DNA of 35,148 bases from Defluviitaleaceae bacterium (GTDB lineage Bacteria; Bacillota; Clostridia; Lachnospirales; WQUN01). The position numbers were made by a program, and so were the translations under genes. Below are positions 16,411 through 25,592 of this stretch, piece after piece. Under the pieces are notes generated by a model. The model was given only the letters and a program-made list of their open reading frames with translations, was not told where the DNA came from and did not search any database. The stretch's first letter is position 1, and the number at the start of each line of letters is the position of its first letter. The stretch covers positions 1-35,148 of the forward strand of contig WQZS01000027.1 of the NCBI GenBank assembly GCA_009780585.1, read 5' to 3'.

Positions 16411-17376
16411 GTGGCTAAAACAGGTATAAGATATTACAACAAGGCATTTTCTTACATGCAAAGGTACTGGGGCTTATATGCCATGCTCCTGTTGCCTGTT
16501 GCATTTTTTATTATCTTCCGCTACTGGCCGATGATAAACGTGCTGCTTGCCTTCAAGCGTAACAATATTATCGACCCCGTCATGACGGTTGACTGGGCAA
16601 GCACATGGGAACTCGGCAATCTGTCCCTGCCCGCTATGGGTAACTTTGAAATGGCGTTTTCGCATCCCCCCTTCCGTATGGCGGTGCGCAATACGCTGAT
16701 GTTCAGTATATTCGACCTGGCGGCGGGCTTCCCCGCACCCATCATTTTGGCGCTTTTACTTAACGAATTAAAGTTTAAAAGGTTTAAGCGCGTCACGCAA
16801 ACGATTTCCTACATGCCGCACTTCTTATCGTGGATCATTATTTCCGGCCTTGCCATTCGGCTGTTCTCGCCCAATTACGGTACGGTTAACAATATATTGG
16901 CCAATTCATTCGGCGCGGACCCTGTGCAGTTCCTTACCTCGCCCAACTCATGGGTGGGCATGGTGGTGGGGCTGGGCGTGTGGCGAAGCGTGGGTTGGAA
17001 TACGATTATCTACCTTGCCGCCATCACCGCGGTCAACCCCGAATTACACGAAGCCGCGGAAGCGGACGGCGCGTCGCGCTTGCAACGCATGTGGCACGTT
17101 ACCTTACCGGGTATACGCCCCGTAATCGTTATCTTGTTTATCCTGGCTTTGGGTAATACCATGGGCGCGGATTTTGAACGTTTTATGGCGCTGCGTAACC
17201 ATTTGGTTTCGAGTATGGCGAATGTACTGCCCGTGTATGTGTTTGAATGGGGGCTGGGCAACCTGCGGTTCTCGTTAGCCGCGGCGGTGGGTCTGTTCCA
17301 AAATGTAATCAATTTGTTCCTGCTTTTGGGTGCGAATGTAATAGCTAAAAAATTAGGCGGCCAAGGCTTATGGTAG
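16411..17376 (+). CDS. carbohydrate ABC transporter permease, LplB type
   Basis: 321 residues with about six transmembrane segments and the cytoplasmic EAA loop (HEAAEADGASRLQRMWHVTLP, near 210) that contacts the ATPase. The N-terminus (YWGLYAMLLLPVAFFIIFRYWPM) and overall sequence are of the LplB group (CUT1 family) that imports oligosaccharides. Starts with GTG about 10 nt after GGGGGA. First gene of a three-gene operon with an LplC-type permease 13 bp downstream and a binding lipoprotein. No ATPase gene is present, so a shared MsmX-type ATPase is presumably used. Substrate unknown; LplB relatives often serve glycans derived from plant cell walls. Confidence 0.92.
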   Translation: MAKTGIRYYNKAFSYMQRYWGLYAMLLLPVAFFIIFRYWPMINVLLAFKRNNIIDPVMTVDWASTWELGNLSLPAMGNFEMAFSHPPFRMAVRNTLMFSIFDLAAGFPAPIILALLLNELKFKRFKRVTQTISYMPHFLSWIIISGLAIRLFSPNYGTVNNILANSFGADPVQFLTSPNSWVGMVVGLGVWRSVGWNTIIYLAAITAVNPELHEAAEADGASRLQRMWHVTLPGIRPVIVILFILALGNTMGADFERFMALRNHLVSSMANVLPVYVFEWGLGNLRFSLAAAVGLFQNVINLFLLLGANVIAKKLGGQGLW

Positions 17377-17389
17377 GATGTGACGCCGA

Positions 17390-18340
17390 ATGACAACCAA
17401 GAGGAAGAAATTAAAACGCGCCACCGTGGGCGATTGGATTATCGTAGCCATCATGCTTGCGATAATCGCGCTGTGCGTATTGCCCGTTATAACGGTCGTC
17501 GCCAGTTCCTTTTCCGACCCGGGCGCGATCGTGCGCCAGCGGGTATCCTTCCTGCCCCGCCAAGAGGTCATACATGAAGTCGTAAGCGCAAGCGGGGAGA
17601 TAACGACGGACCGTACCTTCCCAATAGGCTTGCAATTTGATGCCTACGCGGATATTTTGGGTAATTCCAACTTCATGCGTTCGTTGGCGTGGACGGTAGT
17701 CCTTACATTAATATCTACAACCGTCAGCTTGATTATGACCGTACTTTGCGCCTATCCGCTTACCTATGAAAACTTGAAGGGGCGCAAAATTATCACGATA
17801 CTGATCTTGTTTACCATGTTCTTTAACGCGGGCGCGATACCCACTTATGTACTCTACCGCGATTTGGGACTCTTGGATAACCCTGCCGTGTTGGTCCTGC
17901 CCGGGATGATAAGTGTATTTTTAATGATCATTATGCGTAAATTCTTTATGGGCATACCCGACAGCCTGCGCGAATCGGCGGAAATGGACGGCGCAAGCCC
18001 CTTCCGCGTTTTGGTGCAGATTTATATACCCCTGTCTACCCCTGTGCTGGCGGCGTTAGGGCTTATGTACGCCGTGGGCAGGTGGAACGGTATGTCCGAC
18101 GCTTTATGGTTTATGCGCGGCGCGCCGGAGTGGCACCCTATCCAAATGGTTCTGTTTAATATTCTGCAAGGCGTAACCCCCATCGACCCGCTGGACCCGG
18201 GGCAAGCCGCCGCCGCGGGGCATACGGAGGCTGTGCAAGCCGCCGCTATTGTGGTGGCAATGGTACCCATCCTGTGCGTATACCCGCGGTTGCAAAAATA
18301 TTTTGTGCAGGGTATGACGCTGGGTGCTGTTAAGGGATAA
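17390..18340 (+). CDS. carbohydrate ABC transporter permease, LplC type
   Basis: 316 residues, six transmembrane segments, EAA loop RESAEMDGASPFRVLVQIYIP near 190. The long extracytoplasmic loop after TM1 (FLPRQEVIHEV to FPIGLQFDAYADIL) is typical of this group. It pairs with the upstream permease to form the channel. An Ala/Gly-rich stretch near 270-285 (PGQAAAAGHTEAVQAAA) sits before the last membrane helix. Thirteen bp separate it from the first permease gene and 42 bp from the binding-protein gene. Confidence 0.92.
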   Translation: MTTKRKKLKRATVGDWIIVAIMLAIIALCVLPVITVVASSFSDPGAIVRQRVSFLPRQEVIHEVVSASGEITTDRTFPIGLQFDAYADILGNSNFMRSLAWTVVLTLISTTVSLIMTVLCAYPLTYENLKGRKIITILILFTMFFNAGAIPTYVLYRDLGLLDNPAVLVLPGMISVFLMIIMRKFFMGIPDSLRESAEMDGASPFRVLVQIYIPLSTPVLAALGLMYAVGRWNGMSDALWFMRGAPEWHPIQMVLFNILQGVTPIDPLDPGQAAAAGHTEAVQAAAIVVAMVPILCVYPRLQKYFVQGMTLGAVKG

Positions 18341-18382
18341 TCATGTGCAATATGCATATAAAGATATGAATGGAGGCAATGT

Positions 18383-20197
18383 ATGAAAAAATTCCTTTTT
18401 TTACTTGCCGCGTTGATACTCGCGCTTGCGGTATCGGCCTGCGGCAGGGGAAACAACGATGGCAGCGGCGAAGGTAACGTCGGCGGCGGAAATGCCGGAA
18501 GCGGCGGTAACGTTAGCGGTAATGCCGGCGGTAACGGCGGTAACGCGGCGACGGACGGCGGCGGGCAGGACCTTGCCTCGCTTATGGCGGAGCATGGCTT
18601 GGAAATCGTCGATATCGACGGCGAGCCGACATACCGCTTTAGGGAAACGCAAAACCTGCGCGTGGGTACATGGAACCGCCCAGCTACGGAACGCAACCCC
18701 AGCATCGCCAACAGCCAATGGGCCGATTGGATACGCGCGGAAGTGCTGCGCGTGCATAACATCGCGGTGGAATTCGTGGAAATCCCGCGCTGGGAGCCCG
18801 ATGAAGCCGAAACAATGGCCGCCTTGCTAGCCGCCAACACAGCCCCCGATGTTTCTTATACGTTTGTTATGTCAAACGTTGAGACCTTTGCCGAAATGGG
18901 CGGTATTATTGATTTGATGCCCATTGTAGACCAATATATTGACATGGTCCCCAATTTGTATTCCTTATGGGGTATGGATCACTTTACTTGGAACCTTAAT
19001 CTCGATACCGGGCAGGCATGGGCGTTTACCGCCCCCCACCCGGATTCCAACAAGCGTAACAGTACATTCATCCGCGAGGATTGGCTTGCCGCGCTTAACC
19101 TTGCCGTCCCCACAACGCTGGATGAATTTGAAGCCGTGTTAATCGCCTTCCGCGACAACGCGGAACTTTTGCTGGGCGGCGACGCCGATCAAATGGTACC
19201 CTACCGCTTGACGGAGGACGTGGGCTGGACGGGCGACCTTATTTTCTCGTCGTTTTTCTCGGACGGTATCACCGACAGGGACTGGTATGTATATGGCTTT
19301 GACGACAGGCGCTTTACCATGCCCGGCGTGAAGGAAGGCCTCCGTCTGCTTAACCGTTGGTATAATATGGACCTTATATGGCGCGACTTCCCGTTGCATA
19401 CGGGCGGCGACCCGCGCGGAAGCGATTTGATACGCCTCGGCTTTGTCGGCGCGTTCTCCGGCGGTTGGGACAGCCCCTTCCGTGAAGGCGACGGTCTTAT
19501 TACGCAAATGCAAGATAACATCGGCCCGCAAGCGAACTTTATCTCCATCCCGCCCTTCCCCAACGAAGCCGGAAACAGGAGGCAATTTGTCGCCCACGGC
19601 ACGGACAGGCACATCTTCTTCCCCCGTACCAACCAAAATGTTCCCGCGTCCATGCTGTACTTGGATTGGCTGTCGCGCGGTTCAACACGCGAGTTCCTTA
19701 TGTTCGGACCGGAAGGGATCACCCATGAGCGGACACCGGAAGGCGCGTTCCGTACCTTCTCGGGCGATGACATCGCGGATGACCGCTGGACATGGCAGGT
19801 AGCGAGGAACTACGACCTCCTCTTCATCATGGGTCACGCGGTTTTCCTTGATGATATGGAAGTGGCGGGTTTGTCGCTTGGTTTGGGCTTCCCGGGGATT
19901 GAACCGTGGCGCGTTATGCAATCCGTCACTAATAATTTGAATTATGCGCACTTGATGGGCCGCGCCCGTATTCCCACCCCGCAAGCACAGGTGGATTGGG
20001 GCAGTCCGGGGCTTAACCGTACGGCACGCGGTGCCCTTAACCGTGCCGTTGTCGCGCCCGTTGCCGAATTTGACGCCGTGTTTGACGCGGGTATGAATGA
20101 ATACCTGGCCGCCGGCGGTCAGCAAATCATTGACGCGCGCCGCGCCGCGTGGCTGGCGGTATACGGCGACGTGGACTGGATACCCCGCGGCGAATAA
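18383..20197 (+). CDS. sugar-binding lipoprotein of the first importer (LplA type)
   Basis: 604 residues. A type II signal peptide ends in AVSAC with the lipidated cysteine at residue 20. A Gly/Asn/Ser-rich spacer of about 40 residues (21-61) holds the protein off the membrane. Family-1 solute-binding fold follows (for example ALLAANTAPDVSYTFVMSN near 150 and DWIPRGE at the end). It captures the oligosaccharide for the two permeases upstream. GGAGG lies 6 nt before the ATG. Binding-protein genes are often expressed more than the permeases; two hairpins just downstream (20209-20262) may protect the 3' end of the message. Confidence 0.92.
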   Translation: MKKFLFLLAALILALAVSACGRGNNDGSGEGNVGGGNAGSGGNVSGNAGGNGGNAATDGGGQDLASLMAEHGLEIVDIDGEPTYRFRETQNLRVGTWNRPATERNPSIANSQWADWIRAEVLRVHNIAVEFVEIPRWEPDEAETMAALLAANTAPDVSYTFVMSNVETFAEMGGIIDLMPIVDQYIDMVPNLYSLWGMDHFTWNLNLDTGQAWAFTAPHPDSNKRNSTFIREDWLAALNLAVPTTLDEFEAVLIAFRDNAELLLGGDADQMVPYRLTEDVGWTGDLIFSSFFSDGITDRDWYVYGFDDRRFTMPGVKEGLRLLNRWYNMDLIWRDFPLHTGGDPRGSDLIRLGFVGAFSGGWDSPFREGDGLITQMQDNIGPQANFISIPPFPNEAGNRRQFVAHGTDRHIFFPRTNQNVPASMLYLDWLSRGSTREFLMFGPEGITHERTPEGAFRTFSGDDIADDRWTWQVARNYDLLFIMGHAVFLDDMEVAGLSLGLGFPGIEPWRVMQSVTNNLNYAHLMGRARIPTPQAQVDWGSPGLNRTARGALNRAVVAPVAEFDAVFDAGMNEYLAAGGQQIIDARRAAWLAVYGDVDWIPRGE

Positions 20198-20208
20198 TAA
20201 ACGAGATT

Positions 20209-20235
20209 AACTTGTCCCCTACTAGGGTACAAGTT
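20209..20235 (+). repeat. intercistronic stem-loop 1
   Basis: A near-perfect inverted repeat: AACTTGT (20209-20215) with ACAAGTT (20229-20235), and CCCTA with TAGGG inside, one mismatch between them and a single central base. No T-run follows, so it is not a standard terminator. It directly abuts the next palindrome. Confidence 0.75.
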
Positions 20236-20262
20236 AACTTCGGACCTAATAGGTCCGAAGTT
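20236..20262 (+). repeat. intercistronic stem-loop 2, 13-bp perfect palindrome
   Basis: AACTTCGGACCTA (20236-20248) pairs perfectly with 20250-20262 around one central A. It starts on the base after stem-loop 1 ends. Ends (AACTT/AAGTT) match those of stem-loop 1 and of the palindrome at 32114-32140. The sequence after it is TACATATATAG without a T-run. It may be a transcript-stabilising or pausing element, or a bidirectional terminator of weak type. Confidence 0.75.
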
Positions 20263-20297
20263 ACATATATAGTGTGAGTTCCAAATGAGGTGTGACT

Positions 20298-20822
20298 ATG
20301 CGTAACCCTGCGGACTATGACGGAAAAATTGTCTCGGTACTTGGCGACACCGCCGTACTCAGCGATAAACGTTTGTTTTGCGTGGGCAAAGGCGCAAAGG
20401 TAAAGGATAATGCCGTGTATTTAATGAAGGAATATAAAAATTCCCGCATACGGCATACGAAGCCGTTGTGGCTGCTTTTACTCGGGCTGCTTACCGCCGC
20501 GTTTTCCGCGCTTACCGCCGTCAGCGCCTTTAACGCGTGGGTGCGTTTTGATACGGAAGTGGCGCAGGGTTTCTTTTATCGGTTTGCAAGCATTTTTTCA
20601 TCCGCCGAAGCGATAGCTTCATCGACGCAATGGTGGGTATTTTTGTTCACGGGTATTGCCGCGGTGGTAATGATGGTTATATACACGCGCTTGCGCCGTA
20701 CGTGGTTGGAAATATATTTTACGGACACAACGCTCACATATAATGTAACGGATATCAACTCATTGGATGTGCAGGAGTTCCAGCGCGGCTTGCGGTTGGT
20801 AAACAAAGGTAAGTTAATGTAA
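20298..20822 (+). CDS. small two-TM membrane protein of unknown function
   Basis: 174 residues. The ATG at 20298 is preferred because GAGG lies 7 nt upstream; a GTG at 20292 is only 1 nt from it. A soluble N-terminus (about 1-55), TM1 at about 57-79, an outer loop, TM2 at about 112-131, and a C-terminal soluble part (RRTWLEIYFTDTTLTYNV) with a beta-rich look, a little like the membrane-linked PH-like proteins of bacteria. I do not recognise the family. It stands between the two importer operons, 29 bp before the large binding-protein gene, so it probably belongs to the second locus. Confidence 0.75.
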   Translation: MRNPADYDGKIVSVLGDTAVLSDKRLFCVGKGAKVKDNAVYLMKEYKNSRIRHTKPLWLLLLGLLTAAFSALTAVSAFNAWVRFDTEVAQGFFYRFASIFSSAEAIASSTQWWVFLFTGIAAVVMMVIYTRLRRTWLEIYFTDTTLTYNVTDINSLDVQEFQRGLRLVNKGKLM

Positions 20823-20850
20823 ATAAATAATCCCGCCGGGGGTTTTATTT

Positions 20851-23739
20851 ATGGCAAAGGTAATCGGCAAAATTGAGGAGCATGGGTTCAAGATACTGTT
20901 TCTCGCCGTATTGGTGGTTGTGTTTCTCCTGTTCCTGTCCCTGCGAGACAGCACGCTGGTATTGCGCAGCCGCGACGGCAAACCCGTAAACGCCCCGCCT
21001 ATCCGCACCGAAGGCAGTTACGCGGAGTTCCTATACCTACATAGTAATACGAACCACGGAACGGATAAGATCGCCGTGGACATCTTTAACCCTACGGGCG
21101 AAGGCTTTACCGTCACGAGTTTGGACGGTATTGACGTACTGCGCACGGAGGAAAATTCCGAAGTAACCTTTACCGTTACCGTCCCCGCCGATGGGCTTTA
21201 TAACTTGTTCTTCGAATACTTCCCTGTCGCCGCGCGGGGTATCGATATTGCCCGTATGATTATGATTAACGGCGAGGTTCCCTTCACGGGTGCCGACCTG
21301 GTTTCCTTTAACCGTGTGTGGGGCTCGGGCGCGCCCGTGCGTACGGATAACCGCGGCAACCAAATCCGCCCGCCCCAAGTGGAGCTTCCCCGTTGGGAGA
21401 GCGCGTTTGTCCGTGACAGGCTGGGCTTCTTTACCGACCCGTACCGTTTCTTTTTTACCCAAGGCGAAAATACGATAACGTTAATCGGCATTAACGAACC
21501 GCTGGTGATGCGGGCGTTACACGTCACACCCATTACGCCGCCGCCTTCCTTTGTGGATTTTATGGCGCGCAATACGCTGCCCGTTAACACAAGCGACTGG
21601 GCGTACCGTTTGCAAGGCGAGGCTTCCACGGTGCGTTCCGACCCGAGTTTGTTCCCCCTGTTTGATTCCTCCAGCGGCATCACCGACCCGCCTTCCGCGT
21701 CGTTGATTACGCTTAACATGATTGGCGGCCAGCCCTGGCGCGTGGCGGGGCAATGGATAGAATGGGAGGTAATTGCGCCCTCCGACGGATTGTACCGCAT
21801 ATCCGTTTCCGCCAGGCAAAATTATAACCGAGGCTTTGTTTCCAGCCGTTCGCTGTATGTCAACGGGGAAATACCCTTCGCGGAGGTCGCCGCTATTCCC
21901 TTCCGTTTTAATAACAGTTGGGAGTTGATCACGCTCCAACACCCCTCGGGCGAGGATTTGCTGTTCCCCTTGCGCGCGGGGGTCAATACCATCCGTATGT
22001 ACGTGACTTTGGGCGGTATGGGCGAACTGGTTGACCGTTTACTGGACAGCGTGCGCCGCTTGAATGAAATATACCGCAGTATTTTGGTGCTGACAGGCCC
22101 CAACCCCGACCCCCTGCGCGATTACCGCATACACTACCGTATGCCCGAGGTTATGGACGCCATCTACGACGAAATCGGCATCCTGTATACCTTACTGCAT
22201 GAATTATCCGACTTCCTGGGCCAGCGGAACGAACACACGGGCATTATCACTACCCTCGTGCGCCAAATGGATACCTTCTACATGCGCCCCGACCGTATCC
22301 CCTTACAACTGACCAATTTCCGCCAAAATATTTCGTCCCTCGCGAATTCCGCCCGCTTCCTAATGGAAGGGCAGTTGGACATAGACTTCATTTATATTTC
22401 CGGTACGGGCGCGGAACTGCCGAAGGTACGCGAAACCTTCTTCACGCGTATTAACCACGAACTGCGTGCCTTTACCGCCAGCTTTACGATGGACTTTGAC
22501 AGTTTGGGCGACATACACGAAGGCGCGGATGTACTGGAAGTGTGGATAACCACGGGGCGCGACCAAGCCACGGTTCTAAAATCCATGATTGACGATTCCT
22601 TCAGCACAAACAGCGGCATCGGCGTTAACCTGCGGCTGGTGGCGCACTCCGCCGTACTTCCCGCCGTGGTGGCGGGCATCGGGCCGGACGTTGTGCTGTC
22701 CATGCCCTTGCAAGACCCCGCCAACTTCGCCTTCCGCAACGCCGCCGTGGACTTGACGCAATTTCCCGGCTTTTGGGAGGAAGTGTACGGGCGCTTCCAT
22801 GAAAGCGCGTGGATGCCCGTGCGTTATATCTCCCCCGAGGGTACGGGCTTCTTCGCCGTGCCGGAAACGCAAAACTTCAACCTCATGTTCTACCGCCAGG
22901 ATATCCTGGAAGATATCGGCTTACAGCCGCCCCGTACATGGGACGACGTGCTGGCCATGATGCCCGTATTGCAACGCAACAATATGGCGGTGGGCATACC
23001 CCCCATCGGCAACCCCATGAACCCGGACATTTCGGGCTTTTTGACACAACTTTTACAGCGCGGCGGGCATTTGTATAACGATGACCTTTCCCGCACCATA
23101 TTGGATAACGAGGAAGCGGTAGCCGCGTTTGAGGCGTTTACCCGTTTCTTCACGCACTTCGGTTCGCCCCAGTTCTTTGACTTCGCCAACCGCTTCCGCA
23201 GCGGCGAGATGCCCGTAGGCTTCGCCGATTTCACCCTGTTTAACATGCTCAGCGTATTCGCGCCGGAGATATACGGGCGTTGGAACTTCGCACTTATGCC
23301 CGGCTACATGGGCGCCGACGGCTCCGTTGACCATTCCGTACCCGGCTGGGGTACGGCGGCCATCATGATAGCCGCAAGCACACGGCAGGACGCGTCATGG
23401 GAATTCCTTAAATGGTGGACCTCGACGGAAACGCAGTTGCGCTTCGGGCGCGAGCTGGAATCCGTCATGGGCGCGGCGGCGCGTTTCCCCACGGCAAACA
23501 TGGACGCCTTCCAAAGGTTACCGTGGAACGTGACGCAGTTAAATGTGTTAAACGAACAGCGTTCATGGGTGACGGGCATCCCCGAGGTACCCGGCGGCTA
23601 CTACGTACAGCGGCATTTGATCAATGCCATCCGCCACGTAATCAACGAAAATACCGATACCCGCGAAACATTGCTGGACTTTACCATTGTGATAAACCGC
23701 GAGCTTGCCAACAAGCGCCGCGAGTTTGGCTTGGAGTAG
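20851..23739 (+). CDS. large membrane-anchored solute-binding protein with tandem beta modules
   Basis: 962 residues, about twice the normal size. Instead of a lipobox there is one N-terminal membrane anchor (about 13-31). Two similar beta modules follow (about 100-225 and 250-385): each has a PADGLY/PSDGLY strand and then an xNGExPF motif (INGEVPFTG and VNGEIPFAE), the look of carbohydrate-binding beta-sandwiches. A helical linker (about 390-540) leads to a family-1 solute-binding domain (about 550-950, for example GIGPDVVLSMPLQDPANF, FYRQDILEDIGLQPPRTWDD and WEFLKWW). It probably holds a polymer or long oligosaccharide and hands pieces to the permeases just downstream (6 bp gap). Start follows GGGGG in a short hairpin-prone sequence. 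Confidence 0.88.
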   Translation: MAKVIGKIEEHGFKILFLAVLVVVFLLFLSLRDSTLVLRSRDGKPVNAPPIRTEGSYAEFLYLHSNTNHGTDKIAVDIFNPTGEGFTVTSLDGIDVLRTEENSEVTFTVTVPADGLYNLFFEYFPVAARGIDIARMIMINGEVPFTGADLVSFNRVWGSGAPVRTDNRGNQIRPPQVELPRWESAFVRDRLGFFTDPYRFFFTQGENTITLIGINEPLVMRALHVTPITPPPSFVDFMARNTLPVNTSDWAYRLQGEASTVRSDPSLFPLFDSSSGITDPPSASLITLNMIGGQPWRVAGQWIEWEVIAPSDGLYRISVSARQNYNRGFVSSRSLYVNGEIPFAEVAAIPFRFNNSWELITLQHPSGEDLLFPLRAGVNTIRMYVTLGGMGELVDRLLDSVRRLNEIYRSILVLTGPNPDPLRDYRIHYRMPEVMDAIYDEIGILYTLLHELSDFLGQRNEHTGIITTLVRQMDTFYMRPDRIPLQLTNFRQNISSLANSARFLMEGQLDIDFIYISGTGAELPKVRETFFTRINHELRAFTASFTMDFDSLGDIHEGADVLEVWITTGRDQATVLKSMIDDSFSTNSGIGVNLRLVAHSAVLPAVVAGIGPDVVLSMPLQDPANFAFRNAAVDLTQFPGFWEEVYGRFHESAWMPVRYISPEGTGFFAVPETQNFNLMFYRQDILEDIGLQPPRTWDDVLAMMPVLQRNNMAVGIPPIGNPMNPDISGFLTQLLQRGGHLYNDDLSRTILDNEEAVAAFEAFTRFFTHFGSPQFFDFANRFRSGEMPVGFADFTLFNMLSVFAPEIYGRWNFALMPGYMGADGSVDHSVPGWGTAAIMIAASTRQDASWEFLKWWTSTETQLRFGRELESVMGAAARFPTANMDAFQRLPWNVTQLNVLNEQRSWVTGIPEVPGGYYVQRHLINAIRHVINENTDTRETLLDFTIVINRELANKRREFGLE

Positions 23740-23745
23740 TGCCGC

Positions 23746-24681
23746 ATGGATAAGCTAACCCGCTACCGCGAAAAGAAGCGCGCCCTGCGCGCCCACATGT
23801 GGAAGGAAATGAAAAAGCATAAGACGCTTTATCTTTTCCTGTTGCCTTTTGCGATTGTGTTCGGCATGTTTGTGCTGGCGCCCGTCGCCGTTTCTATTTT
23901 CTTCAGCTTTACGTATTTTAACGTGCTGGAATCGCCGCGTTTTATCGGCTTCCAAAATTATTTGAATTTGTTCCTTTCCGATGACGTTTTCCTGATTGCC
24001 CTGCGTAATACGCTGATCCTTGCCGTAATAACGGGGCCGATCGGGTATATATGCGCCTTCCTGTTCGCGTGGTTTATCAACGAATTGCCCCGTTATATAC
24101 GCGCCTTTGTTACGCTGGTATTTTACGCGCCTACGATCGCGGGCGCGGCGTTTATGGTGTGGGCGATTATCTTTACGGGCGACGAAATGGGTTACGCCAA
24201 CGCGATTTTGATCCGCATGGGCATCATACAGGAGCCCAATTTGTGGCTGACCAACCCCGATTATATGATGCCCGTTATTATCATCGTCGTGTTGTGGATG
24301 AGCCTGGGCGCGGGTTTTTTGGCCTTTATCGCGGGGCTGTCCACGATAGATGAAAGCCTGTACGAAGCGGGGCTGATGGACGGCGTAAAGAACCGCTGGC
24401 AGGAGCTGTGGTTCATCACCCTGCCCAATATGCAGGGTATGCTCATGTTCGGCGCGGTTATGGCGATTATGGCATCCTTCGCGGTGGGGCAGGTCACGCA
24501 GGATTTGGCGGGCTTCCCCTCCACGGAATACGCGGTGCATACGATCGTGAACCACTTGGTGGACTACGGCGCCATCCGCTTTGAAATGGGCTACGCGTCG
24601 GCCATTGCCACGATATTGTTCCTTGCGATGATATATACAAAGATTTTGGTGGGTAAATTTATCTCACGGATAGGCAGGTAG
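23746..24681 (+). CDS. sugar ABC transporter permease (UgpA/MalF type), pair 1
   Basis: 311 residues with six transmembrane segments and EAA loop LYEAGLMDGVKNRWQELWFITLP near 205. GGAG lies about 10 nt before the ATG. Six bp after the large binding protein and 3 bp before the partner permease, so the three are one translational block. CUT1 importer without its own ATPase. Confidence 0.92.
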   Translation: MDKLTRYREKKRALRAHMWKEMKKHKTLYLFLLPFAIVFGMFVLAPVAVSIFFSFTYFNVLESPRFIGFQNYLNLFLSDDVFLIALRNTLILAVITGPIGYICAFLFAWFINELPRYIRAFVTLVFYAPTIAGAAFMVWAIIFTGDEMGYANAILIRMGIIQEPNLWLTNPDYMMPVIIIVVLWMSLGAGFLAFIAGLSTIDESLYEAGLMDGVKNRWQELWFITLPNMQGMLMFGAVMAIMASFAVGQVTQDLAGFPSTEYAVHTIVNHLVDYGAIRFEMGYASAIATILFLAMIYTKILVGKFISRIGR

Positions 24682-24684
24682 GCT

Positions 24685-25581
24685 ATGGGCACACGCAAGG
24701 CAAAAATGAAACGTTCCAACCGCGCCGTACGCCGCCCCAACCGTTCGCTGGGCGGGGATATATTTATTATCGTTGTGCTGGCGTGCTTCGGCGCGTTCTT
24801 TGCCTTCCCGCTGGTGTTTGCCATTAACCACGCTTTTAAACCGTTGGATGAGTTGTTCATCTTCCCGCCGCGTTTGTTCGTAATCAACCCCACTATGAGT
24901 AATTTACAGGATTTGTTCATTTTAATGTCGCGTTCGTGGGTGACGTTTACGCGGTATGTCTTTAATACGGTGTTTATCACGGCGGCGGGTACGCTGGGGC
25001 ATTTGATCATCGCCTCCATGGGCGCGTACGCCGTCAGCAAATATGTATTCCCCGGCAGTAAGTTATTCTTTAACATCGTAATCACCACGCTTATGTTTAC
25101 GGGCTTTGTCACCGCCATCCCCAACTTTTTGATCCTTGCCAACCTCGGCTGGATAGACACCTATTTGGCGGTTATCGTGCCTTCCTTCGCGTTCCCCTTG
25201 GGCTTCTTCTTAATGAAGCAATTCATCGACACCGTGCCGCAGTCGCTGGTGGAATCCGCCAAGATCGACGGCGCGACGGAATGGTCGATTTATTCGCGTA
25301 TCGTAATGCCGCTGGTTAAGCCCGCGTGGCTGACCTGTATGATATTTTCCGTACAGGCATTGTGGAACAACCCGCAGCAGAATTTGATTTATACCGAACA
25401 GTTAAAGCCCTTGCCCTTCGCTCTGCAACAAATCGTGGGCAGCCCGCACACGCCCAACGTGGCGCGTATGGGTGTGGGCGCGGCGGTTGCCTTGGTTATG
25501 ATGGTCGTACCCATTACGTTGTTTATCATCGCGCAGAGTAATATCCTACACACGATGGCGAACTCCGGGATTAAGGAATAG
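24685..25581 (+). CDS. sugar ABC transporter permease (UgpE/MalG type), pair 1
   Basis: 298 residues, six transmembrane segments, EAA loop VESAKIDGATEWSIYSRIVMPLVKP near 190. It forms a heterodimer with the permease just upstream. The basic N-terminus (TRKAKMKRSNRAVRRPNR) fits the positive-inside rule. It is followed 11 bp later by the beta-propeller gene. Confidence 0.92.
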   Translation: MGTRKAKMKRSNRAVRRPNRSLGGDIFIIVVLACFGAFFAFPLVFAINHAFKPLDELFIFPPRLFVINPTMSNLQDLFILMSRSWVTFTRYVFNTVFITAAGTLGHLIIASMGAYAVSKYVFPGSKLFFNIVITTLMFTGFVTAIPNFLILANLGWIDTYLAVIVPSFAFPLGFFLMKQFIDTVPQSLVESAKIDGATEWSIYSRIVMPLVKPAWLTCMIFSVQALWNNPQQNLIYTEQLKPLPFALQQIVGSPHTPNVARMGVGAAVALVMMVVPITLFIIAQSNILHTMANSGIKE

Positions 25582-25592
25582 GGGGCGGGCGG

